Part shown: positions 17,354 to 27,142 of the stretch, in pieces | Position numbering within the stretch: position 1 is the stretch's first letter | Layout: each line of letters begins with the position of its first letter | Assembly: GCA_016708955.1 (NCBI GenBank) | Contig: JADJES010000001.1 | Location: 372,001-436,000 of the forward strand | Direction: 5' to 3' | Source: Nitrosomonas sp. | Lineage (GTDB): Bacteria; Pseudomonadota; Gammaproteobacteria; Burkholderiales; Nitrosomonadaceae | DNA: 64,000 bases | Translations under genes and position numbers: made by a program | Notes under the pieces: model-generated | The model's database searches: none | The model's input: only the letters and a program-made list of their open reading frames with translations | Told to the model about the DNA's origin: nothing

Positions 17354-18395
17354 CTAGTGTGTTTCTATATGAGCGGGAAGTGGTTTAGTTATACGCCAGA
17401 ATTTCCATAAATCAGAGCGCGTTATCTCAAATCGCTGAGATGAAGTTTCGTTAAGCGCTGTGATGGTCAATTGGTTGATTTTTCCGTTCTTAAGTGCTTT
17501 ATATGCAGGTAAAAACCAATTCTTGTCCATGCTCACAAGTGTCTCACGCCAGTCATAAGCATTTCTATATTTGGCTTTTCCTTGTAAAGCATCCAACACC
17601 ACAAGATGATTCCCGGATATTTGGGTTTGGAGCCATTCCTGCGCATCGGCAGGTAACTCTGAGTGGCTAGTGTCACTGGCTAATGCCAATGCGCGCGGAA
17701 GGTCATTATCACTCCATACATACGTATAAGGAGACTGTGTTGATTGCGGCATATTTCCTCCTCCCCAGAACCAAACGCTGTTAATGGTCAGTTCTCCACG
17801 AGATTCACGAGCTTGATTAACTGGGTGCTCATAAAGCAGCATCTGAATCTCATTAAAAATTCGATGCCATGCGATACTTTCAGAGCCTGATGGTAGAAAA
17901 TTATTAATGTTCTTGCATGTGACATGGCTAAGTATGTGCGTGAAGATCTCCGGTGCTTTCGATGTTCGGATATACCAACGGTCAGGGCATAATGGCAAAA
18001 GAGAAATCATGATTGCCCAGAATGAGATTAAGATCCCGCACTATTTGCTCGGCTTCTTCTATAGAAATTTGGAAAGCTTGGCTATCAGCTAACATGATAT
18101 GGTTTTGTTCAATACGTAGGTGAACAGGATCGGCACGCATCCAGAAATCTTTACTTGTTTTCGCCAAAGCAGGTGCGTCAGTGATTAGCATGAGCGGTGC
18201 AATAGGCCAGTCATTTTTCTGCTTTGCTATATTAAACTCCTTACATAGCCACGCTTCCATTTCCTGTGGAGGAGTCGTCATAGCGGTACTTTTTGATAAC
18301 AGTACTTCTAAAGAAGGCGCCGATAGATCATTATAGATTTCTGTTTGCAAGATATCAGGCCAGAATAGATTGGGAACGAGGAGGTTTAATTTCAT
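17354..18395 (-). CDS. RpfE-type conserved protein (frameshifted)
   Basis: About 345-aa cytoplasmic protein of the COG4255/RpfE type, named after the Xanthomonas rpf region; biochemical role unknown. Diagnostic segments are FWMRADPVHLRIEQNHIML, LLYEHPVNQARE and NSVWFWGGGNMP. The frame breaks near 17995-18003; removing one base gives a continuous reading through LCPDRWYIRTS. The two halves otherwise cover the whole family. It sits just upstream of the EAL-domain gene on the same strand and may be co-transcribed with it. Confidence 0.7.
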
Positions 18396-18689
18396 TGTGT
18401 AGGTGCTGTTGAGTAATTCTGGAGATTGAGTGAATGCTGCTTATCCGAAGTAGTGATATATATTAAACAAAAATACTAGGGTGAGCGATAAGTAGCAACA
18501 GGTTTCCCAGTCGCGTGGAAAGGCTTCGTATTTACACGTATAATAGTTTAAACACGGGGCTTTATTTTAGTTTGAGAAAATTTATCATGCAATGAAGAAG
18601 AAAAGTGACAACATTCTCATCCAATAATGTTTAGCTGACCGGGAATATTTAGTAATAGCACATATAGTATTCGAATACTTGGAGATGTC

Positions 18690-19937
18690 ATGTATCAGCA
18701 TATAAAAATACCTAGTGATGGGGAAAGGATTCAGGTTAATGAAAATAATTCGTTAAATGTACCTGATAATCCAATAATTCCTTTTATTGAAGGTGATGGT
18801 ATTGGTGTTGATATTACCCCCGTAATGCAGAGAGTCGTCGATTCTGCGGTTAAGAAAGCATATGGCGGGCAACGCAAAGTTTCGTGGATGGAAATCTATG
18901 CGGGCGAGAAATCAACACGAATTTATGGGCCTGATGTGTGGTTGCCGGAAGAGACTCTACAGGCCGCTAGGGAGTTTGTGGTTTCCATTAAAGGCCCGCT
19001 GACAACACCGGTTGGTGGCGGTATACGTTCGATTAATGTTGCGCTTCGACAACTGTTGGATTTATACATTTGTTTACGGCCAGTACGTTATTTTAGTGGT
19101 GTACCCAGTCCAGTGAAGAACCCGGAGAAGACCGACATGGTTATTTTCAGAGAAAATTCTGAAGATATCTATGCGGGTATCGAATGGGAAGCAGAATCAG
19201 AGTCCGCAAAGAAAATAATTGCTTTTCTGATTAAAGATATGGGGGTGACCAGTATACGTTTTCCTCAGACTTCTGGTATTGGGATCAAGCCTGTTTCGAA
19301 AGAAGGGACAGAGCGTCTTGTTCGAAAGGCAATTCAGTATGCTATTGATAATAAATGCCAATCGGTTACTTTGGTGCATAAAGGCAATATTATGAAGTTT
19401 ACTGAGGGCGCGTTCAAAAGATGGGGCTATGCTTTGGCTGCTAAAGAATTTGAAGCAGAATTGCTGGATGGAGGGCCGTGGATGAAATTGCCGTCAGAAA
19501 AAGGCGGGGTTATTATTAAAGATGTGATTGCCGATGCTTTCTTGCAGCAAATCTTGTTACGTCCAGAAGAGTATGATGTAGTAGCTACTCTGAACTTAAA
19601 TGGTGATTATATTTCGGATGCATTGGCCGCACAGGTAGGTGGAATTGGGATTGCGCCCGGAGCAAACCTCAGCGATTCTATCGCTATCTTTGAAGCAACA
19701 CACGGCACAGCACCTAAATATGCAGGAAAAGATCAAGTAAATCCTGGCTCAATCATATTATCAGCAGAAATGATGTTGCGGCATTTAGGTTGGGCAGAGG
19801 CAGCCGATTTGATTATCAAAGCGATGGAAACAACTATTCAGGACAAGATAGTTACCTATGACTTTGCGCGACAGATGACTGACGCTAAAAAGGTTTCTTC
19901 TTCGGATTTTGGTAGTGCAATGATTGAGCGCATGTAG
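18690..19937 (+). CDS. icd: NADP-dependent isocitrate dehydrogenase
   Basis: 415-aa TCA cycle enzyme converting isocitrate to 2-oxoglutarate. It shows the E. coli-type layout: FIEGDGIGVDITP at the N-terminus, substrate motif RENSEDIYAGIEW, LVHKGNIMKFTEGAF, and ANLSDSIAIFEATHGTAPKYAGK near the coenzyme site. GGAG precedes ATG 18690. It is probably a single-gene unit, with 294 nt of AT-rich upstream DNA and a bidirectional hairpin after it. In an ammonia oxidiser it would serve mainly biosynthesis; that is inference. Confidence 0.95.
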   Translation: MYQHIKIPSDGERIQVNENNSLNVPDNPIIPFIEGDGIGVDITPVMQRVVDSAVKKAYGGQRKVSWMEIYAGEKSTRIYGPDVWLPEETLQAAREFVVSIKGPLTTPVGGGIRSINVALRQLLDLYICLRPVRYFSGVPSPVKNPEKTDMVIFRENSEDIYAGIEWEAESESAKKIIAFLIKDMGVTSIRFPQTSGIGIKPVSKEGTERLVRKAIQYAIDNKCQSVTLVHKGNIMKFTEGAFKRWGYALAAKEFEAELLDGGPWMKLPSEKGGVIIKDVIADAFLQQILLRPEEYDVVATLNLNGDYISDALAAQVGGIGIAPGANLSDSIAIFEATHGTAPKYAGKDQVNPGSIILSAEMMLRHLGWAEAADLIIKAMETTIQDKIVTYDFARQMTDAKKVSSSDFGSAMIERM

Positions 19938-19950
19938 TATGTGAACTAAG

Positions 19951-19981
19951 AAAAAACCCCTTGCCATGCTAACAAAGGGGT
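19951..19981 (-). terminator. Terminator between icd and csp, best for the minus strand
   Basis: ACCCCTTG (19956-19963) pairs with CAAAGGGGT (19973-19981). Read on the minus strand, the hairpin is followed by TTTTTT, so it should end the cold-shock transcript, 90 nt past its stop. It may also slow icd transcripts, though the T-run on that side is poor. Confidence 0.75.
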
Positions 19982-20068
19982 AATATAAAGTTATACCTTC
20001 TTACGTACTTTATTTCTATTGTATTGTTATTGCTAATAAAGCGGTTTAAGCCAGTATTTTTACGAAAG

Positions 20069-20272
20069 TTAAGCGGATTGGATATTAGAGGCCTGTTTTC
20101 CCTTCGGTCCTTGAGTGACATCAAAACTCACTTTTTGGCCTTCTTTAAGAGTTTTAAATCCAGACATATTGATTGCTGAGAAGTGTGCAAACAAATCTTC
20201 GCTGCCATCGTCGGGAGTAATAAAACCAAAACCTTTGGAATCGTTAAACCATTTTACTGTACCTGTTGCCAT
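20069..20272 (-). CDS. CspA-family cold-shock protein
   Basis: 67-aa single-stranded nucleic acid binding protein. RNP1 is KGFGFITP and RNP2 is DLFAHFSAI, and the length is the usual one for the family. GGAAG lies before the ATG. It is transcribed away from clpS. Small Csp proteins act as RNA chaperones; whether this copy is cold-induced cannot be told from the sequence. Confidence 0.95.
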   Translation of the reverse strand: MATGTVKWFNDSKGFGFITPDDGSEDLFAHFSAINMSGFKTLKEGQKVSFDVTQGPKGKQASNIQSA

Positions 20273-20560
20273 TTCTACTTCCTATATAAAAACTGGGCCG
20301 GAAACCCTAACACTATTTGAATTTCAAGACCATTGACGGATATAACCGGGACCGCAGAGAACTTGAAGCCAAACGCCATTTGCAGTTTTACGCAAATCCA
20401 GGGTTAAAGTCAAGCCGTTACAACATATTTGTGCGCAAGAACTAGGTAATTATCTCAAGATACTTGAAAATTTTGTCGTAATCGTCAAAGATGTCGATAA
20501 TGAAGTTGAAGTATTTAGTACAATATATTTTTATAGAAAGAATGAGTAGGGAAAACAGTT

Positions 20561-20869
20561 ATGACGGAGAGTAACCCAGAAGCCGTTATGCTTGTACAGG
20601 AGAAAATTGAACGAAAACCTCCTTCCATGTACAAAATTTTATTATTGAATGATGATTTCACACCTATGGAGTTTGTGATTGAGGTGTTGAAAATATTTTT
20701 TTCCATGAATCAAGAACAAGCAACACGAATAATGTTAGAGGTGCATATGCAGGGAGTCGGTGTATGTGGTATATACCCAAGTGATATTGCAAGTAGGAAG
20801 GTCAAGCAGGTGGTTGAATTTGCGAGAAAAAATCAGCACCCACTTAGGTGTACAATGGAGGAAAACTGA
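20561..20869 (+). CDS. clpS: ATP-dependent Clp protease adaptor ClpS
   Basis: 102-aa adaptor that delivers N-degron substrates to ClpAP. The core LLLNDDFTPMEFVIEVL contains the substrate-pocket Asn-Asp, followed by MLEVHMQGVGVCGIYPSDIA and the ClpA-contact helix. The N-terminal tail of about 25 residues is typical. It ends 1 nt before the clpA start, so the two genes form a tight operon. Confidence 0.95.
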   Translation: MTESNPEAVMLVQEKIERKPPSMYKILLLNDDFTPMEFVIEVLKIFFSMNQEQATRIMLEVHMQGVGVCGIYPSDIASRKVKQVVEFARKNQHPLRCTMEEN

Positions 20870-20870
20870 A

Positions 20871-23129
20871 ATGATTGCGCCAGATTTGGAAGTCAGTTTA
20901 CATATAACGTTTGTAGAGTCTAGACAAAAACGTTATGAGTTCATTACAGTAGAACACTTACTGCTGGCAATGCTGGATAATGCAAGTGCCGCTGAAGTAT
21001 TAAGTGCTTGCTTGGTAGATATTGATGGTTTGCGATCAGTATTAGCGGACCATATTACACGCCATACACCGGTAATTAATGGTCAAGAAGAAGTTGATAC
21101 GCAACCTACATTAGGTTTTCAGCGCGTTATTCAACGAGCGATATTGCATGTACAGTCATCCGGAAAGAAAGAAGTTACTGGCGCCAATGTTTTGGTATCG
21201 ATTTTTGGTGAGAAAGATTCACATGCCGTCTATTTCTTGCATCAGAGAGGTGTAACGCGTTTGGATGTAGTGAATTACATTTCACATAATATTCGGAAAG
21301 TACCGCACGAGAATGACACTAAAACTGGAAATGAAGGGGACAGTGAGCACGAAACCAATTCGAGCGGAGGCGTGCTCGAGAATTACACGGTGAATCTCAA
21401 TCACCTGGCGTTAATTAATAAAATAGATCCCTTGGTGGGGCGTGAGAAGGAGATTGAGCGCGTCATACAAACGTTGTGCCGACGCCGTAAAAATAATCCT
21501 TTATTAGTTGGTGAAGCTGGTGTAGGAAAAACCGCAATTGCAGAAGGCTTGGCAAAACGTATTGTTGAAGAAGATGTGCCTGATTTACTTTTGAAGCATC
21601 AAATTTATTCGCTTGATATGGGCGCTTTATTGGCGGGCACCAAATATCGCGGAGATTTTGAACAACGCTTGAAAACATTGCTAAAACAATTAACTGATAA
21701 TCCAATGGCCATCTTGTTTATAGATGAGATCCATACACTCATTGGTGCTGGCGCTGCTTCAGGTGGCGTTCTGGATGCATCCAACCTGCTGAAGCCGGTT
21801 TTAAGTACTGGGCAGCTACGATGTATCGGCGCCACAACCTTTAAGGAGTACCGCGGGATCTTTGAAAAAGACCATGCACTATCAAGGCGTTTTCAGCAGA
21901 TAGAAGTTAACGAACCCAGTGTAGATGAAACAGTAGCTATTTTACGTGGCTTGAAATCACGTTATGAACAACACCATAAGGTTAAGTATACTGCCAGTGC
22001 ATTAGTTTCTGCAGCAGAACTATCGGAACGTTATATTAATGATAGGCATCTGCCAGACAAAGCAATTGATGTGCTGGATGAAGCTGGTGCTGCACAGCGT
22101 ATATTGCCAAAATCGAAGAAACGGAAAGTTATCGGCAGAAGTGAGATTGAGAATGTGGTAGCCAAGATTGCGCGAATTCCTCCACAAAATATTTCCACGA
22201 ACGATCGCAACAAATTGAAAACATTGGGTCGTGATATGAAAGCCGTTGTTTTTGGGCAGGACAATGCAATTAATGCGTTGACTGCGGCTATAAAAATGTC
22301 AAGAAGTGGACTGGGAAATCCGCGGAAACCCGTGGGTTCTTTTCTTTTTTCAGGGCCAACAGGTGTCGGAAAAACCGAAGTGGCAAGGCAATTAGCCTAT
22401 GCCCTCGGCATTCACTTGCATCGATTCGATATGTCTGAATACATGGAACGTCACGCAGTATCCCGTCTGATTGGCGCACCACCAGGATATGTGGGCTATG
22501 ATCAGGGTGGATTGTTGACAGAAATAGTGATTAAACATCCCTATTCGGTTTTATTATTAGATGAAATCGAAAAAGCGCATACAGATATTTTCAATATTCT
22601 GTTGCAAGTCATGGATTACGGAACGCTGACAGACAATAATGGGCGTAAAGCAGATTTTCGCAATGTCATCATTATAATGACTACCAATGCAGGTGCTGAA
22701 TCCCTTACTAGATCTTCGATGGGATTTACAAAATCAAAATTTGCAGGGGATGAATTAGTTGATATCAAAAAACTGTTTACTCCTGAGTTCCGTAATCGGC
22801 TAGATGCGATCATTTCATTTGCTTCTTTAGATCAGGAAATTATTTTGCAAGTAACCGATAAATTCCTGATTCAGCTTGAAACACAACTTCACGAAAAGAA
22901 AGTGGAGGCAACGTTTACGGAACAATTGCGTAAGTATCTTGCAAAACATGGTTTTGATCCACTCATGGGTGCCCGGCCTATGGAACGGCTTATCCAAGAT
23001 ACGATTCGTAGTGCATTGGCTGATGAATTATTGTTCGGACGCCTAATCAATGGCGGTAAAGTAACGGTTGATATTAATAGTGATGAGAAAGTAAAGCTTC
23101 TCTTTGAAGAAGAAGCCGCAATTATTTGA
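20871..23129 (+). CDS. clpA: ClpA ATPase subunit of ClpAP protease
   Basis: 752-aa unfoldase with an N-terminal Clp repeat domain, AAA domain 1 (Walker A GEAGVGKTAIAEGLAKR, Walker B ILFIDEIHT) and AAA domain 2 (Walker A GPTGVGKTEVARQLA, Walker B LLLDEIEKAH). There is no long middle coil, so it is ClpA and not ClpB. I chose ATG 20871, 1 nt after the clpS stop; the open frame begins earlier inside clpS, but that extension is an overlap artefact. Confidence 0.95.
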   Translation: MIAPDLEVSLHITFVESRQKRYEFITVEHLLLAMLDNASAAEVLSACLVDIDGLRSVLADHITRHTPVINGQEEVDTQPTLGFQRVIQRAILHVQSSGKKEVTGANVLVSIFGEKDSHAVYFLHQRGVTRLDVVNYISHNIRKVPHENDTKTGNEGDSEHETNSSGGVLENYTVNLNHLALINKIDPLVGREKEIERVIQTLCRRRKNNPLLVGEAGVGKTAIAEGLAKRIVEEDVPDLLLKHQIYSLDMGALLAGTKYRGDFEQRLKTLLKQLTDNPMAILFIDEIHTLIGAGAASGGVLDASNLLKPVLSTGQLRCIGATTFKEYRGIFEKDHALSRRFQQIEVNEPSVDETVAILRGLKSRYEQHHKVKYTASALVSAAELSERYINDRHLPDKAIDVLDEAGAAQRILPKSKKRKVIGRSEIENVVAKIARIPPQNISTNDRNKLKTLGRDMKAVVFGQDNAINALTAAIKMSRSGLGNPRKPVGSFLFSGPTGVGKTEVARQLAYALGIHLHRFDMSEYMERHAVSRLIGAPPGYVGYDQGGLLTEIVIKHPYSVLLLDEIEKAHTDIFNILLQVMDYGTLTDNNGRKADFRNVIIIMTTNAGAESLTRSSMGFTKSKFAGDELVDIKKLFTPEFRNRLDAIISFASLDQEIILQVTDKFLIQLETQLHEKKVEATFTEQLRKYLAKHGFDPLMGARPMERLIQDTIRSALADELLFGRLINGGKVTVDINSDEKVKLLFEEEAAII

Positions 23130-23596
23130 TCGATAGCTGAGACACATACAGAAAAACTGCTCTATTGTTTCATTGTTCTGGAGAGACAGGTTATGGGGTA
23201 CAAATTTTTCTACACTATTTCTATCCCTAGCATGGACTGCCTCCGTTCAGACTTACCAGTGGAGATTGGAGGTGTCTTGACCCAAAATTTACTATTACAA
23301 GGGATAGCCTCTCTACTTTCTTACAACCACTCCGTTTGGATAAATCGGACGGCAATAAATATTGGTATTGATAAAGAAAAAAGTGACATTAAAATTCCTA
23401 CCTTTCTGCAGATTTGCTGAGAATTTCTCAGCCGATGTAAAGATCGGTTTAAAATCACTGATGAAGATTATTTGCAAAAAAGAAAATTCTTTTCTTTTTT
23501 ATTCTACTGCTTGTGATCAGCTATCTGCGTTTCGGTAGGTAATGGTAATATACGTATTTACTCAGTTTAAAAATATTTCAAAGGATTGGTATCACC
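23130..23596. other. Intergenic region clpA-glyA
   Basis: 467 nt, AT-rich. It contains a 75-codon frame at 23193-23420 with a fair ribosome site (GGAGAG) but no recognisable protein features, and a 7-bp palindrome GCTGAGA/TCTCAGC at 23416-23432. No glycine riboswitch core was recognised. Confidence 0.5.
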
Positions 23597-24844
23597 ATGT
23601 TTTCTCAGAAACAAACTATAGAAAATGTCGACCCAGAAGTATGGCAGGCGATTAAAGGCGAGATACAGCGGCAGGAAGAATATATTGAATTAATTGCATC
23701 GGAGAATTATGCAAGCCCCGCTGTTATGCTGGCTCAGGGTTCTGTTCTAACGAATAAATATGCCGAAGGTTATCCGGGCAAGCGCTATTACGGCGGCTGT
23801 ATGTATGCTGATCAGGTTGAGCAACTGGCTATTGACCGATTAAAGGCGCTCTTTGGTGCTGAATATGTCAATGTGCAACCGCACTCCGGTTCGCAAGCTA
23901 ATGCAGCTGTCTATCTATCAGTGCTAAAGCCTGGCGATACTCTGCTGGGCATGTCGCTAGCGCACGGCGGGCACTTAACGCATGGTTCTAGCGTTAGTAT
24001 GAGCGGAAAGATCTTTAATTCGATTTCTTACGGCTTGCATCCGGAAACTGAGCTGCTTGATTATGATCAAGTTGAGCAATTAGCCCACGAACATAAACCA
24101 AAAATGATAGTTGCAGGCGCCTCCTCCTATGCGAGAGTCATTGATTGGAAACGTTTCCGCAAAATTGCTGATGCTGTAGATGCCTACCTGTTTGTCGATA
24201 TGGCTCATTACGCCGGATTGGTAGCTGCTGGTTTTTATCCTAATCCGGTTGGCATTGCAGATTTTGTTACGAGCACTACACATAAAACATTACGCGGTCC
24301 GCGTGGTGGTATTATTATGGCCAAACCTGAACACGAGAAGGCACTAAATTCCGCCATTTTTCCACAAACTCAGGGTGGCCCATTGATGCATGTGATCGCG
24401 GCTAAAGCGGTCGCATTTAAAGAAGCTGCCAGTCAAGAGTTTAAGGATTATCAGGAGCAGGTCATTGAGAACGCTCGTGTAATGGCAAAAGTACTGATCA
24501 ATCGCGGCTTGCGAATTGTCTCAGGCCAAACAGATTGTCATATGTTTCTGGTTGACTTGCGTGCGATGAATCTGACTGGTAAGAAGGCAGAAGAATCACT
24601 TGAACTGGCACACATTACGGTTAACAAGAACGCCATACCTAATGATCCGCAGAAACCATTCGTTACCAGTGGTATCCGTGTCGGCTCACCGGCAATGACC
24701 ACGCGAGGTTTCAAAGAATTGGAAGCGGAACAATTAGCCAACCTGATAGCGGATGTACTTGTTGCACCTGAGGATCCAGCGGTTTTGTCACGAGTGGCCA
24801 CTGAAGCAAAACGATTGTGTGCAAAATTTCCAGTTTATGGGTAG
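23597..24844 (+). CDS. glyA: Serine hydroxymethyltransferase
   Basis: 415-aa PLP enzyme converting serine and tetrahydrofolate to glycine and methylene-tetrahydrofolate. Conserved features: ELIASENYASPAV near the N-terminus, YPGKRYYGG, and the Schiff-base region VTSTTHKTLRGPRGG with the PLP Lys at residue 230. Length is standard. It is followed by nrdR and ribD in the same direction, an arrangement common in Proteobacteria. Confidence 0.96.
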   Translation: MFSQKQTIENVDPEVWQAIKGEIQRQEEYIELIASENYASPAVMLAQGSVLTNKYAEGYPGKRYYGGCMYADQVEQLAIDRLKALFGAEYVNVQPHSGSQANAAVYLSVLKPGDTLLGMSLAHGGHLTHGSSVSMSGKIFNSISYGLHPETELLDYDQVEQLAHEHKPKMIVAGASSYARVIDWKRFRKIADAVDAYLFVDMAHYAGLVAAGFYPNPVGIADFVTSTTHKTLRGPRGGIIMAKPEHEKALNSAIFPQTQGGPLMHVIAAKAVAFKEAASQEFKDYQEQVIENARVMAKVLINRGLRIVSGQTDCHMFLVDLRAMNLTGKKAEESLELAHITVNKNAIPNDPQKPFVTSGIRVGSPAMTTRGFKELEAEQLANLIADVLVAPEDPAVLSRVATEAKRLCAKFPVYG

Positions 24845-24912
24845 CTTTGCCAAGTTGGCCAGATATTGAAAGATGATCTGACTTACTTGATTAATACTGG
24901 CTAAGTTTTGGT

Positions 24913-25371
24913 ATGAAATGTCCTTTTTGCTGTGCAGAAGACACCAGTGTGATTGACTCACGCGTGAGTGAGGATGGCCAGAAAATACGACGACGGCGGC
25001 GGTGCCAGTCTTGTGATAAGCGTTTTACGACATACGAAACAGTTGAATTACGTTTACCTCAAGTTGTAAAGCATGATGGTAGTCGAGCTGAGTTTGATCG
25101 AAACAAACTGTTGACGGGATTTAAACGTGCGCTCCATAAACGCCCTGTTCCCACAAGTTACGTGGATGCAGCGATCGACCGTATTGTACAAAAATTTTTA
25201 AGCATGGGGGAGCGCGAAGTTTCATCACGTAGTATTGGTGAGAGTGTGATGCAAGAACTTTATAAGCTCGATGAAGTAGCTTATATCCGATTCGCATCCG
25301 TCTATAAAAGCTTTCAGGATGTGGATGATTTTCGTGATGCGATCAAAGAAGTACAAAAACCGAATCAATAA
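24913..25371 (+). CDS. nrdR: Transcriptional repressor NrdR
   Basis: 152-aa nucleotide-sensing repressor of ribonucleotide reductase genes. The N-terminal zinc ribbon uses CPFC and CQSC (Cys 3, 6, 31, 34), followed by RRRRCQSCDKRFTTYE and an ATP-cone domain (about 49-139). Length and motifs are fully typical. It lies between glyA and ribD on the same strand. Confidence 0.96.
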   Translation: MKCPFCCAEDTSVIDSRVSEDGQKIRRRRRCQSCDKRFTTYETVELRLPQVVKHDGSRAEFDRNKLLTGFKRALHKRPVPTSYVDAAIDRIVQKFLSMGEREVSSRSIGESVMQELYKLDEVAYIRFASVYKSFQDVDDFRDAIKEVQKPNQ

Positions 25372-25477
25372 TTGCAATCAAAGAAAACAACCTAAATCAG
25401 CCTATGTTTTGCTGGTCATCTATCGGAATACAGTAGACCCGGCGAATTAATTGCAGTCAAATTTTACAATTTCTTAG

Positions 25478-26568
25478 ATGTTCTCTCCCGCCGATTATGC
25501 TTTCATGTCGTATGCGCTACGGTTAGCTGAGAAAGGGCTTTACGGTACAACACCTAATCCGCGTGTAGGTTGTGTGATCACCTATAATGAACAGATAGTC
25601 GGGAGCGGTTGGCATGAGAGGGCTGGACAACCACATGCTGAAATTAATGCATTAAATAATGCTGGGGGGGCAGCGCGTGGCGCAACAGTTTATGTCACAC
25701 TGGAACCCTGCGCCCATTATGGACGCACGCCGCCATGTGTTAATGCTTTGATTACTGCAGGCATTGCCAGGGTCATCATAGCCATGAAAGATCCTAACCC
25801 GCTAGTATCAGGTCGTGGAAAGGCCTTATTGGAATTGGCCGGAATTGACGTACAGGTTGGTTTATTAGAAGCAGAAGCACGTGCGCTGAATGTGGGTTTT
25901 GTTACGCGCATGATTCACAAGAAACCATGGGTCAGAATAAAAACAGCTGCAAGCCTGGATGGTAAGACTGCTCTGAATAATGGTGTTAGTCAATGGATTA
26001 CCGGAGAACCTGCACGACAGGATGGGCATCGGTGGCGCGCACGTTCATGCGCCATCCTGACAGGTATTGGTACAGTAAAATCCGATAATCCTCAGTTAAC
26101 GGTCCGTCACATCAAGACACACCGCCAACCAAAAAGATTGTCGTAGACAGTCATTTAGTAATTCCGTTGGACGCTAAATTACTTCAAGCTGGAGAAGAGG
26201 TATGTATCTTTACCGCGAATAATGGCAATCCGGAAAAAAATGAGGCGCTGAGTAAAATGGGTGTTCGGGTTATAGTTTTGTCCAATACCCAAGGCCGAGT
26301 CGATCTGGAGAAAATGATAACGACGCTGGCTGATTTTGGAATGAATGAAGTATTGGTGGAAGCTGGATGTGGGCTGAATGGCGCTTTAGTTGAAGCTGGA
26401 TTAGTTAATGAGATGATTATATTTCTTGCGCCGCATTTGCTAGGTGATAATGCGCAGGGAATGGTTCAGTTACCTGAATTAATGAATCTTGAAAAAAATA
26501 AGACGCTCAAAATAAATGATTTGCGCATGATTGGACAGGATATCCGGATAATTGCAAGGTTTCTATAA
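25478..26568 (+). CDS. ribD: Riboflavin biosynthesis deaminase/reductase RibD (frameshifted)
   Basis: Bifunctional enzyme for two early steps of riboflavin synthesis. The N-terminal deaminase has HAEINAL and the zinc motif EPCAHYGRTPPC; the C-terminal reductase begins near WVRIKTAASLDGKTA and ends with EAGCGLNGALVEAGLV. The frame stops at 26146 because the A run at 26131-26135 is one short. Adding an A gives PKKIVVDSHLVIPLDAKLL and continues to 26568. As ribD is usually essential and both halves are well kept, a sequencing error is the likeliest reason. Confidence 0.88.
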
Positions 26569-26581
26569 AATAGATTTTTCT

Positions 26582-27142
26582 TTATTCACGCTGCGGTTTT
26601 TTGGCAAGCTTGCGCTGTAATGTACGTCGATGCATATTCAATATTCTGGCAGTAACTGACACATTGTTATCATTCTCGGTGAGAACGCGTTGAATATATT
26701 CCCATTCGAGCCGCCCTACTGATAATGGATGTGCACTGATAGCTATATTCGATTCGCCAGATGTACGTTCAAAAGCAGCCATAATATCATCGGCATCTAC
26801 TGGTTTTGCAAGATAATGGGTGGCGCCGAGTTTTATGGCTTCAACCGCCGTAGCGATACTGGCATAACCCGTTAGCATAACAATTCGGGTACAGGGATCT
26901 AAGGTTTTTAGTTTCTCAACCAGCACCAATCCGGATTCGCTGGATAATTTCAGATCAACAATTGCATATTCAGGTGCTGAAGTTTCGGCCAACTTTAATG
27001 CATCATCAATAGTATATGCGCACGTTACGCTGAAGCCACGCTTTGTCATCGCCTTTGCCAGTACATCACAAAAAACTTTATCGTCATCGACAATGAATAG
27101 GCTGGGATACTCGTTGCTGTCGGTTAATAAAAGCTCGATCAT
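26582..27142 (-). CDS. regA: RegA/PrrA/ActR-type redox response regulator
   Basis: 186-aa response regulator. Receiver domain at about 10-125 with acidic pocket DDD (19-21), phospho-acceptor D63 (YAIVDLKLSSESG) and the conserved Lys in YLAKPVDADD. The C-terminal Fis-type helix-turn-helix (SVTARILNMHRRTLQRKL) is the RegA-family DNA-binding domain. Its start overlaps the regB stop by 4 nt (ATGA), so the pair is translationally coupled. The system generally controls respiration, carbon and nitrogen genes according to redox state; targets here are unknown. Confidence 0.92.
   Translation of the reverse strand: MIELLLTDSNEYPSLFIVDDDKVFCDVLAKAMTKRGFSVTCAYTIDDALKLAETSAPEYAIVDLKLSSESGLVLVEKLKTLDPCTRIVMLTGYASIATAVEAIKLGATHYLAKPVDADDIMAAFERTSGESNIAISAHPLSVGRLEWEYIQRVLTENDNNVSVTARILNMHRRTLQRKLAKKPQRE

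Noticed and set aside
23193..23420. 75-codon frame with a fair ribosome site between clpA and glyA
   Set aside because: No recognisable family, no signal or domain; kept only as part of the intergenic description.
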